Origin: JAADHU01 sp964446495
GTDB taxonomy: Bacteria; Pseudomonadota; Gammaproteobacteria; Steroidobacterales; Woeseiaceae
Length of the DNA stretch: 16,443 bases
Reading direction: 5' to 3'
Assembly (NCBI GenBank): GCA_964446495.1
Contig: CAYUOY010000087.1
Coordinates: 1-16,443 of the forward strand
Shown here: positions 1 through 8,004 of the stretch, piece after piece
Position numbering within the stretch: position 1 is the first letter of the stretch
Layout: each line of letters starts with the position of its first letter
Program-made: the position numbers and the translations under genes
The notes under the pieces: generated by a model
Seen by the model: the letters and a program-made list of their open reading frames with translations, nothing else
Told to the model about the DNA's origin: nothing
Database searches by the model: none

Positions 1-1608
1 GGTGGTCGGATAATGCGGCATACCGAGCACGCGCTGCAACCAGTCCGCATGCAAGGGCAGAGAGTGCGGTGCTATCGTCAGCGTCTCGATGATTTTCTTC
101 AACATACGCGGTTTGGGTCGATTCTTGCCGAACCACTCATCGCATTCCGTGGCCAGAAAATCCATGCCGTAGAGAATAGCTTCATAGCTCTCATGATTCC
201 AGAGACCGGCTGTATCGATCGGGCTTCGGTGGTCACCCGGCAGATCGCCTGAGGGCAGGCGCGTATCCGGTTGTCCCGGGAACCACTGGTCTTCGAAGTC
301 CGAAATCGAGGGTGGCTTAATTTTCCAAAATTCCAGTTTCGCCTTGAGTCGGTCATTAATCCGTTCCGGTTTCTGGATCTCACGCCAAAACTCGGTATCC
401 GTTCGACGGCTAAGGCAATAGTGCATATTGATGAAGTCCAGAATTTCATAGAAGCGATTGGCCATCGTGCGGTTAAAGCGCCAGGCCATTGGCGCCATGT
501 CGTCGCGCGGAAAATGCTCCGTCAGAATGACGGCTGCAAGGTCGCTCAGGTACAAGCCGGTGGATTCCAGTGGCTCGATGAAGCCGCCGGCCAGCCCAAT
601 AGCGACACAGTTTTTCACCCAGGCCTTAGTCCTGTGACCGACCTTGAAATTCACTATGCGTGCGTCTAGCTCGTCGGTGTGAGGACCTTCAAACAGGCGC
701 AATTCCCGTTCGGCTTCAGCGTCACCCAGGAACGCACTCGAATGCACGTATCCCAGTGAACGCTTGTCTTGCAAGGGAATGTCCCATACCCAACCGGCCG
801 ACAATGCGGTTGCGGTGGTATAGGGGCGGACAAAGCCCAGGTAGTGCTGGTCGTAAGGGACGTGCAGGGTGACGGCGCGGTCGCAGAGCAGCCATTGCGA
901 ACAATCGACCCATTCCACGCCAAGTTTCTTTTCGATCAGAATCGCCGCGAAACCTGTGCAATCGATAAAAAGATCGGCTTCCAGGCGCAGACCCCCTTTG
1001 GTTTTGACAGCCTCAATGTTGCCGTTTTCGCTCATCTCTACATCGACGACGTGATCGACATAGTGAGTGACCCCCTTTGCCGTCGATAACTCGGTGAGAT
1101 AGTCAGCAAACTTCAACGCGTTCATGTGGAAGGCGTAGGTCAGCGGTGCTTCCGGAGTACCCCCATCGAGCATTTTCGGTGCCAGTCCCAGTTCGCAAAT
1201 GATGGGTTGTGCCGACACCGTTTCGGTGAACGGGATAGAGCGGTCACTCATCAGCCAGTTCCTGGCGGAGGAGTCGATAGGGCCGGGGCGAAATCGGCTG
1301 AAAGGATGGTGATAGTAATCGCCATTGTTGTGCAGCCAGTTCACGTAGCGGATGGATTGTTTGAAGGTGCCATCGACGCGCTTCATGAACTCCACTTCGT
1401 CGATACCGATGACTTCGAGAATATGGTTTATATTCGGGATCGTTGCTTCACCGACGCCCACACGCGGTACGTCAGGTGATTCGACCAGGCTGATGTCGGC
1501 AATTTTTTGGCCGGCGCCATTGAGCGCCGCGTTCAGATACGCGGCCGTCATCCAGCCAGCTGAGCCACCACCCACGACCAGCACGCGTTTCGGTTGCCGG
1601 GTATTCAT
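1..1608 (-). CDS. Flavin-dependent (tryptophan-family) halogenase, paralogue 1, 3' end cut by window
   Basis: 536 codons are open from the ATG at 1608 to the window edge. Alignment with the neighbouring paralogue suggests only the last few residues are missing. The family oxidatively chlorinates or brominates electron-rich aromatics using FADH2 from a separate reductase. Seen: N-terminal Rossmann motif GGGSAGWM (residues 13-20), GVGEATIP (51-58), catalytic-type Lys83 in DGTFKQSI, family signature WVWDIP (273-278), and FIEPLEST (343-350) with the catalytic-type Glu348. The start is supported by AGGGG six bases upstream (plus positions 1615-1619) and by an ATGA overlap with the stop of the upstream halogenase, implying translational coupling. 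The two proteins are clearly paralogous, with long identical stretches throughout, so a tandem duplication is likely. No flavin reductase is visible. Assignment to the superfamily is secure; the substrate is unknown and free tryptophan is not assumed. Confidence 0.92.
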   Translation of the reverse strand, partial: MNTRQPKRVLVVGGGSAGWMTAAYLNAALNGAGQKIADISLVESPDVPRVGVGEATIPNINHILEVIGIDEVEFMKRVDGTFKQSIRYVNWLHNNGDYYHHPFSRFRPGPIDSSARNWLMSDRSIPFTETVSAQPIICELGLAPKMLDGGTPEAPLTYAFHMNALKFADYLTELSTAKGVTHYVDHVVDVEMSENGNIEAVKTKGGLRLEADLFIDCTGFAAILIEKKLGVEWVDCSQWLLCDRAVTLHVPYDQHYLGFVRPYTTATALSAGWVWDIPLQDKRSLGYVHSSAFLGDAEAERELRLFEGPHTDELDARIVNFKVGHRTKAWVKNCVAIGLAGGFIEPLESTGLYLSDLAAVILTEHFPRDDMAPMAWRFNRTMANRFYEILDFINMHYCLSRRTDTEFWREIQKPERINDRLKAKLEFWKIKPPSISDFEDQWFPGQPDTRLPSGDLPGDHRSPIDTAGLWNHESYEAILYGMDFLATECDEWFGKNRPKPRMLKKIIETLTIAPHSLPLHADWLQRVLGMPHYPTT

Positions 1609-3236
1609 CGCGTACCCCTGCCCGGATTGGTGGCAGCATTGCCATAGACCGGCATGCCGATGGCCCGTTGCAGCCACAATTCATGGGGCGGCAGTTTTTG
1701 CGGTGCGAGCTGGAGTCGATTGGCGATGACGCGCGCAACCTGAGTTGGCGGCCGGTTCTCACCGTACCATTTAGTGCATTCATCCCGCAGAAAATCCATG
1801 CCATACATAATGGCTTCGTGACTGTCGATGCTAAATATGCGTGCAGCATCGATCGGGCCGCGATGATCACCGGCAAAACCACCCGAGTGCAGCAGCGTCT
1901 CCGGCATGCCGGGGAAAAACTGATCCTCGAAATCGGTCGGTGATGGCGGCTTCGTCCGCCAGTATTCCAGCTTCGCCTTCAGCCTGTCGGTGATGCGCTC
2001 GGGCTTGCGAACCTCCCGCCAGAAATCATTGTCATCACGGCGGCTCAGGCAGTAGTGCAGATTGATAAAATCGAGAATCTCATAAAACCGATTGGCCATG
2101 ATCCGATTGAAGCGAAACGCGAGTGGTTCAAAATCATTGCCGTAAGGGAAGTGTTCGGCCAGCATCACCGACGCGAGGTCACTCAGGTAAAGGCCGGTCG
2201 ACTCAAGTGGTTCGATAAAGCCCCCGGACAGGCCAATGGCAATACAGTTTCCAACCCAGGATTTGGTCCTGTGCCCCACTTTGAACGGCACAATGCGGGC
2301 TTCCAGGTCGGCGGCGTGTTCGCCCTCAAAACGACGTAATTCGGCCTCTGCCTGTTCGTCGCTGATGAATGCACTGGAGTGGACGTAGCCCAACGATCGC
2401 TTGGATTGCAACGGAATTTCCCAGACCCAGCCAGCCTCAAGCGCCGTCGCCGTGGTATAGGGTCGAACATAGCCCGGATAATGGTGTTCATAGGGCACCT
2501 GCATCGTGACGGCTCGGTCGCACAGGAGCCATTGGGAGCAATCCACCCATTCCACCCCCAGCGTTTTTTCGATCAACAAGGCGGTGAAGCCAGTGCAGTC
2601 AATGAAAAGGTCAGCTTGCAGTCGCAAGCCGCCACGAGTGCTGACCGCGGCGATGCGTCCATTGTCGGCCATTTCGACACCGGTCACGTGGTCAATGTGG
2701 TGCTTGACGCCGCGAGCTGTGGACACTTCGCACAACAAATCGGCAAATTGCAGGGCGTTCATATGATAGGCATAGGTCAAAGGTGGCCCGAAATCCCACT
2801 GCCCTGGCATTCGTGGTGCCAAATTCGCCTCACACAACGCCGGCTGAGCAGACACCGTGTGCGCAAAAGGCACGGAGCGATCACTCATTAACCAATGGAG
2901 ACCGGAACGATCGATGGGCGAACTGCGGAAACGATTAAACGGGTGATAGTAGCTGGAGCCATCGTTTTGCAGCCAATTTACGTACTTGATGGCCTGTTTG
3001 AAGGTCCCGTCAACTCGTTTCAGAAAATCTTGTTCATCGATGCCTATGACGCTCAAGATATGATTGATACTGGGGACCGTGGCTTCGCCGACGCCAATTC
3101 TGGGTACGTCGGGCGATTCCACCAGGCTGATCTCAACAACCCGCTGGCCGTGTCGATTCAGGGCCGCATTCAGGTAGGCCGCTGCCATCCAGCCGGAGGA
3201 GCCGCCACCAATGACGGCAATTTTCTTGGGGGTCAT
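1605..3236 (-). CDS. Flavin-dependent (tryptophan-family) halogenase, paralogue 2
   Basis: 543 residues, full length for the PrnA-like family (about 540). Seen: FAD-binding GGGSSGWM (10-17), GVGEATVP, catalytic-type Lys80 in DGTFKQAIKYVNW, WVWEIP (270-275, the WxWxIP signature that blocks monooxygenase activity in this family), and FIEPLEST (340-347) with Glu345. These residues imply a working HOCl tunnel and haloamine or hydrogen-bond chemistry at Lys and Glu. The region equivalent to the PrnA tryptophan-binding loop (FWLNGNYYCI, from memory) reads SIDSHEAIMYGM here, so free tryptophan is an unlikely substrate. The start ATG at 3236 has AAAGGA 11 bases upstream. It is the first gene of a two-gene minus-strand unit (ATGA overlap with paralogue 1), divergent from a TonB-dependent receptor. 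Halogenases of unknown substrate are often found beside such receptors. Indole, a peptide or an imported aromatic are all possible substrates. Confidence 0.93.
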   Translation of the reverse strand: MTPKKIAVIGGGSSGWMAAAYLNAALNRHGQRVVEISLVESPDVPRIGVGEATVPSINHILSVIGIDEQDFLKRVDGTFKQAIKYVNWLQNDGSSYYHPFNRFRSSPIDRSGLHWLMSDRSVPFAHTVSAQPALCEANLAPRMPGQWDFGPPLTYAYHMNALQFADLLCEVSTARGVKHHIDHVTGVEMADNGRIAAVSTRGGLRLQADLFIDCTGFTALLIEKTLGVEWVDCSQWLLCDRAVTMQVPYEHHYPGYVRPYTTATALEAGWVWEIPLQSKRSLGYVHSSAFISDEQAEAELRRFEGEHAADLEARIVPFKVGHRTKSWVGNCIAIGLSGGFIEPLESTGLYLSDLASVMLAEHFPYGNDFEPLAFRFNRIMANRFYEILDFINLHYCLSRRDDNDFWREVRKPERITDRLKAKLEYWRTKPPSPTDFEDQFFPGMPETLLHSGGFAGDHRGPIDAARIFSIDSHEAIMYGMDFLRDECTKWYGENRPPTQVARVIANRLQLAPQKLPPHELWLQRAIGMPVYGNAATNPGRGTR

Positions 3237-3487
3237 GTAAAGCCGATCCTTTCTTTTTGGCTATCTTAACCTCACACGAGGTGATTTCTAGCCGTATTTT
3301 TACCTAAGACAATTGTTGTGGCCCTCATGCAACAAAAAATACTTTGCTTTAGACAGGCAGGGTATGGTCTACTCGCGGGAGTCGTTTTACTACGATTAAT
3401 TAACAACAAAACTATTTTCGACCACGAAGCGAAAACCGGACGATACCGGGTCGCTGCAACGGTTGCTGCCTTAGGGGATTTGGCAAT
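3237..3487. promoter_or_regulatory. Divergent intergenic region between halogenases and TonB receptor
   Basis: This 251-base region lies between two divergent start codons, so promoters for both directions are expected inside it. It is AT-rich at 3290-3420, including TTAATTAA at 3396-3403. No confident -35/-10 pair could be assigned by eye. A small dyad GCAAC-G-GTTGC at 3456-3466 sits in the receptor leader and could be an operator half-site pair or chance. AGGGGA at 3473-3478, nine bases before the ATG at 3488, is a good ribosome binding site for the receptor. On the other strand AAAGGA (plus 3248-3253) serves the halogenase. A regulator gene is not present in the window. Confidence 0.5.
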
Positions 3488-6400
3488 ATGAGAAAAACGC
3501 CACTAGCTAGCGCTATCAGTTCCGTCCTGACCGTGAGCGCACTTTGTGCGACCGGAACGGTTCTCGCACAAGATCAGGATGAAGACCTGCTGGCGGAAGA
3601 GGATTCGATTGAAGAAGTTATCGTAACCGGTTCGCGCATTCGCAAGAACGTATTCACCAGTTCAACACCGATGGATGTCATTGATGTTGGCGAGGCGTCG
3701 ATCGCTGGTATTGCGAACGTGGGTGAGCTATTGCAGACCAACACCGTTGCGATGGGATCACCGCAGGTTACGGCGGCAACGTCGTTTCAGTTTGTGCAAA
3801 ATGGTGGCCTGGGTGCCTCGACCATTTCCCTGCGCGGCCTCGGTGCGAATCGCACGCTGGTATTGCTGAACGGACGACGTGCCGGACCGGCAGGCATCAA
3901 GGGAGCGACTTCGTCGTTCGATTTGAACGTGCTGCCACTGGCGACCATTGAGCGTGTCGAAATCCTGAAAGACGGTGCATCGTCCATCTACGGTTCAGAC
4001 GCGGTCGCTGGCGTGGTCAACATCATCACGAAGAAAGGCGACGGCGCGACCTTCGACGCATTTTTGTCCGTACCATCAGAGAGTGGTGGTGAAGAGAGTC
4101 GCATTACGGCGTCCTGGGGCAAATCATTTGAGCGCGGCAATTTTAGAGTAACGGCTGACTACAACAAGCGCGAGGAATTGCGCCGCGGCGATCGTGACTA
4201 CTTCACCTGTGGCAACCAGTACGTTTTCGATCAGGAGACGGGCGAACGGGCGGACATCATTGACCCGCGTGATGGCAAGCGTGCTTGTGAGGACATAACC
4301 TGGGGCCATGTCTGGATTTACGATTATTCGGATCCCAGCAATATTCCGCAATCGGCATCGTTGCTGTCTCAGTTCAGCTATGACGACGAAAACCTTAGTC
4401 AGTTCATTCCAGGGTACGCCCCACCGACGACTCCGGGGCAGTTGACCTCGCCCCCGGGTTTCTTCCCGGTTGGCTATGATCCACTGACCGATGGCATTAC
4501 CAATGATAACCATCCGTTCCAGGACAAGCAGTCGCTGAATCCGCAATCGAAAATCACGACATTTTACGGGGAAGGCGAATATTTCTTAACCGATAATCTG
4601 ACGGTTTACTCGGAAGTGCTGTTGAATCGGCGCACGACCAATGCGGATAGCTACCAACAGGTCTGGAGTTACCTGTATAGCGGCGACTTCGATTTTGACT
4701 CGCTCGGCACCGGCGTTCCAGGCGGCGGTAGTTCGTTGTCTGCTGCTGCGGGCTGGTTTGGAGAGCAGTGGTACAGCCCCACGGCCATTACGGACCGCGC
4801 TGACTCGTCGGCAGAGGTCGATTATCAACGCTTCGTACTTGGTTTGAGAGGCAGCCTTACGGAAAACTGGGATTGGGATCTGGCGTGGCAGTTCAGCGAC
4901 TCGGATGCCAGTTACACGGATGACCGGGTTTACGCCGATGCAATCTTCGACAATAACTTTGCGACCGGATCCTGTGTAGGGACGGTCAGTTCCGTTCGTG
5001 GGGTACCGTGTGTCGATGTTCCGTGGTTCGATCCGGAATTCCTGCGTGGCAATGCGTCACAGGAGGTCACCGATTTTCTGTATGGCACCGAAACCGGGTC
5101 GACCACCTACCAGCAATGGTCTGTTGATGGCTTTATAACGGGCGAGGCATTCGAGCTGCCCGCGGGTACGGTAGGGCTCGCCGTTGGCTTCCATTATAGA
5201 GAAGACGAGATCAATGACACACCGGGAGCCATTACTCTCGATCCTGTAACGGGTGAGAGTAACTCCTGGCTTGGCGATTCTGCAGGCATTACGGCAGGCG
5301 ATGACAGCACGACAGCACTGTTTGCGGAAGTCGACATTCCCCTCATTACGGACAAACCGGGATTCGAAAATCTGACACTGAACGCATCCGCGCGATATAC
5401 AGATGTGGATTCGTTTGGCGATGACACGACCTGGAAAATAGGGCTGAACTGGCAAGTGGCACCGACGTTCCGCGCCCGGGCGAACTGGGGGACTTCCTTC
5501 CGTACACCGGCACTATTTGAGTTGTACCTGGCGAATCAGACCAGTTTCATCAGCCAGCGTTCGGACCCCTGTATTCGTTATCAGGAAAACTTCGACGAAG
5601 GTGCTATATCGAATACGGTGTACCAGAACTGTTTGGCCGATCCGCGGGATCTGCCACCGGATTACACCGGCGGCACCATCACACCGAAAGTACTTACCGG
5701 CGGCGGACTGGGTGTATTGAAAGCAGAAACATCCGACTCCAAAACGTTCGGCATTGTCTGGCAACCTGAGTTTGCGGATCTGAGTCTTTCTATCGATTAC
5801 TTTGATATCGAAGTGAAGGATGAAGTGGACCAATTGGGTGGATCGCGGATCGTCTCGACCTGTTACAACTCACTGTTTGGCTTTGGGTTCGACAATACCG
5901 AACCTCTGTGTGAGCTGTTTGATCGGACCAACGTCAACCAGGGTATCGACAACATACGAGATAGCTTCATCAATATAGCTTCGCAGCGAAATCGTGGCTA
6001 TGACTTGCAGGCGCGGTACGGCATGGATGTACCGTGGGGTGCGTTACGGTTCGATGTGGATGTAACCCGGCAGGTTGAGGACCGTCAGGCTTTATTTGAA
6101 GATACGGCTGAAGATTTCAACGGGTTGGTTGGCGATCCGAAATGGGTCGCTCAGACCCGGATCACTTTTGAGCGTGAGGCCTGGACTTTCTTCTGGGGAG
6201 GAAACTACATCGGTACGACGTCCAGTGCGGAGAGATTTGGCGGAGATACCGTGTTCTATCGCGGCGTGGAGTACGATGCGAAGCTCGGGACAGATGCCTT
6301 GTGGTATCACCAGTTCTCAGCATCGTATTCGATGGACAATGGGCTCAGAATACTGGGTGGTGTAGCGAATGCGTTCGATCAGAAGCCACCGCAGCTAACT

Positions 6401-6511
6401 CGGGTACAAACGGGCGGCGAATTCTCCATGGTGGGTAACGCGTTGCTGGCATCACAATACGATCCCCTCGGTAGGCGTTTCTTCCTGAACCTGACCATGA
6501 CCTTCGAATAA
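3488..6511 (+). CDS. TonB-dependent outer-membrane receptor
   Basis: 1007 residues. TonB-dependent receptors bind a ligand at the cell surface and move it to the periplasm using energy from TonB-ExbB-ExbD. Seen: a Sec signal peptide ending VLAQ near residue 28; an acidic linker; a TonB-box-like segment EEVIVTGSRI (42-51); a plug domain (about 55-185) with the conserved TISLRGLGANRTLVLLNGRR block and the segment IERVEILKDGASSIYGSDAVAGVVNIITKK; then a long beta-barrel ending RRFFLNLTMTFE, the usual aromatic C-terminal strand. The length of about 1000 fits the large receptors of Caulobacter- and Xanthomonas-like bacteria that take up glycans or other complex organics, rather than the roughly 700-residue siderophore receptors. 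Cysteine pairs in the barrel (for example around 218-243 and 490-508) suggest disulfide-braced loops. The divergent halogenases suggest an aromatic or peptide ligand; this is inference and the ligand cannot be read from sequence. Confidence 0.96.
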   Translation: MRKTPLASAISSVLTVSALCATGTVLAQDQDEDLLAEEDSIEEVIVTGSRIRKNVFTSSTPMDVIDVGEASIAGIANVGELLQTNTVAMGSPQVTAATSFQFVQNGGLGASTISLRGLGANRTLVLLNGRRAGPAGIKGATSSFDLNVLPLATIERVEILKDGASSIYGSDAVAGVVNIITKKGDGATFDAFLSVPSESGGEESRITASWGKSFERGNFRVTADYNKREELRRGDRDYFTCGNQYVFDQETGERADIIDPRDGKRACEDITWGHVWIYDYSDPSNIPQSASLLSQFSYDDENLSQFIPGYAPPTTPGQLTSPPGFFPVGYDPLTDGITNDNHPFQDKQSLNPQSKITTFYGEGEYFLTDNLTVYSEVLLNRRTTNADSYQQVWSYLYSGDFDFDSLGTGVPGGGSSLSAAAGWFGEQWYSPTAITDRADSSAEVDYQRFVLGLRGSLTENWDWDLAWQFSDSDASYTDDRVYADAIFDNNFATGSCVGTVSSVRGVPCVDVPWFDPEFLRGNASQEVTDFLYGTETGSTTYQQWSVDGFITGEAFELPAGTVGLAVGFHYREDEINDTPGAITLDPVTGESNSWLGDSAGITAGDDSTTALFAEVDIPLITDKPGFENLTLNASARYTDVDSFGDDTTWKIGLNWQVAPTFRARANWGTSFRTPALFELYLANQTSFISQRSDPCIRYQENFDEGAISNTVYQNCLADPRDLPPDYTGGTITPKVLTGGGLGVLKAETSDSKTFGIVWQPEFADLSLSIDYFDIEVKDEVDQLGGSRIVSTCYNSLFGFGFDNTEPLCELFDRTNVNQGIDNIRDSFINIASQRNRGYDLQARYGMDVPWGALRFDVDVTRQVEDRQALFEDTAEDFNGLVGDPKWVAQTRITFEREAWTFFWGGNYIGTTSSAERFGGDTVFYRGVEYDAKLGTDALWYHQFSASYSMDNGLRILGGVANAFDQKPPQLTRVQTGGEFSMVGNALLASQYDPLGRRFFLNLTMTFE

Positions 6512-6529
6512 GAAGCGTCAAATTGATAC

Positions 6530-6565
6530 AATGACTGTGCCGGCAATTGCCGGCACAGTCATTTT
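6530..6565 (+). terminator. Perfect 34-bp palindrome with short T-run after the receptor gene
   Basis: Arms AATGACTGTGCCGGC (6530-6544) and its exact complement (6549-6563) flank AATT, followed by a run of four T (6562-6565). It begins 18 bases after the receptor stop codon. The very stable GC-rich stem is consistent with intrinsic termination, but the T-run is short and a sulfotransferase-like gene starts 12 bases later. It may act as a partial terminator or as an mRNA-stabilising hairpin that lowers expression of the downstream gene. Confidence 0.75.
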
Positions 6566-6570
6566 GGGGT
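6566..6570 (+). promoter_or_regulatory. Ribosome binding site deciding the start of the sulfotransferase-like gene
   Basis: GGGGT lies immediately after the T-run of the palindrome and eight to nine bases before the ATG at 6578. An in-frame GTG at 6569 overlaps this site and is therefore a poor start candidate; the ATG is preferred. Confidence 0.55.
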
Positions 6571-6577
6571 GCGGTTA

Positions 6578-7369
6578 ATGCCAAGAATTGTGGTCAAAGA
6601 GGACAACCTGAATGAGCTGAACCGGAATTTCGAACAGCCGCCCTTGCGCGAGCCCGTCTTCCTCAACAGTGTACCCAAGTGTGGCACGCACCTGATTCGA
6701 AACGTTCTTCGCATGTTCGTGCCGGTCGAGCAGCAATACCACGCGGCATTTATTCAGCACGCCGTCTTGCGGCAGCATCAGGTTGCATACTCCCAGGCAA
6801 TGCCACATCTGAGCTGGGGTCATCTTTTGTATTCTGACGATGCTGCCATCGTTTTGAAGCACGTTCGCCACATCGTGCAGGTTCGTGATCCGTACACGTG
6901 GGTTCTTGCGCGTGCCCGCTTCTTTCTGTCGGATACCTTCCAGGGGTCGCTGGAACACCTGAAGGGCGGCAACGTGTCCGTGGATGAGGTCCTGAACATG
7001 ATGATTTTTGGCATCCACGGTAAAGCGCCAACGATGTATGAAATCTTTACACACAATGCGGTGTCCTGGCTTGGTACCAAGGCTCGGTTGCTGCGTATGG
7101 AAGAACTGCTCTCACACGTCAAGAACCTCGATACTGCCGAGGCTGAAATCTTCTTTTCGCAATTATTGCAGGATTGCGGAATCTCCGCGCTGCCGGCCGA
7201 CTGGCGTGAACGCGTGCGCGTCGGTGCTGATCGGGAGCAAAGCGGTACGGCCCGGGAAAACCTCGTAGGCAGCGGTTCGTTCGACATCCCGGATGAATTG
7301 CCGGACATGCAAAAGCGCCTGGTTGACTATGCGGTGCCCGGGTTGCGAGCCATACTCGGCTACGACTAG
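6578..7369 (+). CDS. Sulfotransferase-like protein (PAPS-dependent fold)
   Basis: 263 residues, a normal length for cytosolic-type sulfotransferases, which move a sulfuryl group from PAPS to an alcohol, phenol or amine. Seen: a 5'-phosphosulfate loop FLNSVPKCGTHLIRNVL (28-44), matching the PKxGT-type motif with Lys34, Gly36 and Thr37; a 3'-phosphate-binding segment HIVQVRDPYTWVLARA (98-113) with Arg103; and candidate catalytic histidines His77 and His82. The Ser normally eight residues after the RDP arginine is Ala here (Ala111), so the 3'-phosphate site is atypical. There is no signal peptide, so it should act in the cytoplasm. It follows the receptor gene across a strong palindrome and converges on the downstream lipoprotein gene. 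No PAPS synthesis genes are in view. It could sulfate a compound handled by the receptor/halogenase locus, or be an unrelated sulfotransferase-fold protein. Confidence 0.75.
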   Translation: MPRIVVKEDNLNELNRNFEQPPLREPVFLNSVPKCGTHLIRNVLRMFVPVEQQYHAAFIQHAVLRQHQVAYSQAMPHLSWGHLLYSDDAAIVLKHVRHIVQVRDPYTWVLARARFFLSDTFQGSLEHLKGGNVSVDEVLNMMIFGIHGKAPTMYEIFTHNAVSWLGTKARLLRMEELLSHVKNLDTAEAEIFFSQLLQDCGISALPADWRERVRVGADREQSGTARENLVGSGSFDIPDELPDMQKRLVDYAVPGLRAILGYD

Positions 7370-7414
7370 CGGCCTGTCGAAAAACGGAATTTACAACGGG
7401 CTGTTAGCACCGGG

Positions 7415-8002
7415 TCAGAAACTCACGCGCTCAAGAAAGGCCTGCATGCTGTTACGCGCTGCGGCCTGGTTATCCCAAAGCTGGTAGTCGCGGGCCTGCG
7501 CGCCGGTCGTTTTTAGCCTGATGTCTGTTGCCTCGACTATCAGCCGTAACTGATCAACAGTTACCTCATAGTAGGCTTCGGCGGCCGACGCGACTGGTTT
7601 GATGTATACCGATTCCGATGCACCAATGGCCTGCGGTGTCCAGCCGACGCTGCTGAGTTCCAGAGGTTCGCCATCTGCAAACACAACGATCGATTCGAAT
7701 CCGTCTCGCTCATCTGCAAGGTGGGTATCTTGCAGAGTGCTCCAGATGGCGGCCCACAAGAAATACTGGTGTCGGCCCATGCGGTTGATTTGTATTGGGC
7801 CGAGATTGACGTAGTCGCGTGCGTACGCAGCACGTGCCGATCGATCCAGTTGAAAAACAAGCGGTACGCTTGCATGCGTTATGGTTATTCCTGTTACTGG
7901 ATCCAGCCTATCCTCGACCACCGGTCCGGATGAACTGCAACTGCCGACAACTACGGTGAGCGCAGCCGCCAGGAGGGGAATTGATTGTCGAATATATCGC
8001 AT
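7415..8002 (-). CDS. Predicted outer-membrane or periplasmic lipoprotein, function unknown
   Basis: 195 residues from the ATG at 8002. The N-terminus has a short basic region, a hydrophobic stretch (PLLAAALTVVV) and a lipobox VGSC, giving lipidated Cys22 followed by SSSG. Residue +2 is Ser, so sorting to the outer membrane is expected. The rest is a compact soluble domain with alternating strands, including a conserved-looking GRHQYFLWAAIWSTL segment. I do not recognise the family. An in-frame TTG at 8008 overlaps the upstream TGA and has AGG seven bases before it, so it is an alternative start. It is the last gene of the minus-strand cytochrome operon, two bases after the barrel gene stop. 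Co-translation with the barrel gene suggests an accessory role in its assembly or in the surface electron conduit; this is context only. Confidence 0.75.
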   Translation of the reverse strand: MRYIRQSIPLLAAALTVVVGSCSSSGPVVEDRLDPVTGITITHASVPLVFQLDRSARAAYARDYVNLGPIQINRMGRHQYFLWAAIWSTLQDTHLADERDGFESIVVFADGEPLELSSVGWTPQAIGASESVYIKPVASAAEAYYEVTVDQLRLIVEATDIRLKTTGAQARDYQLWDNQAAARNSMQAFLERVSF

Positions 8003-8004
8003 GA

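Noticed and set aside
271..669. Plus-strand open frames over the two halogenase genes
   Set aside because: They lie opposite well-supported halogenase coding sequence and similar shadows recur at the matching place in the paralogue, as expected from shared complementary codons.
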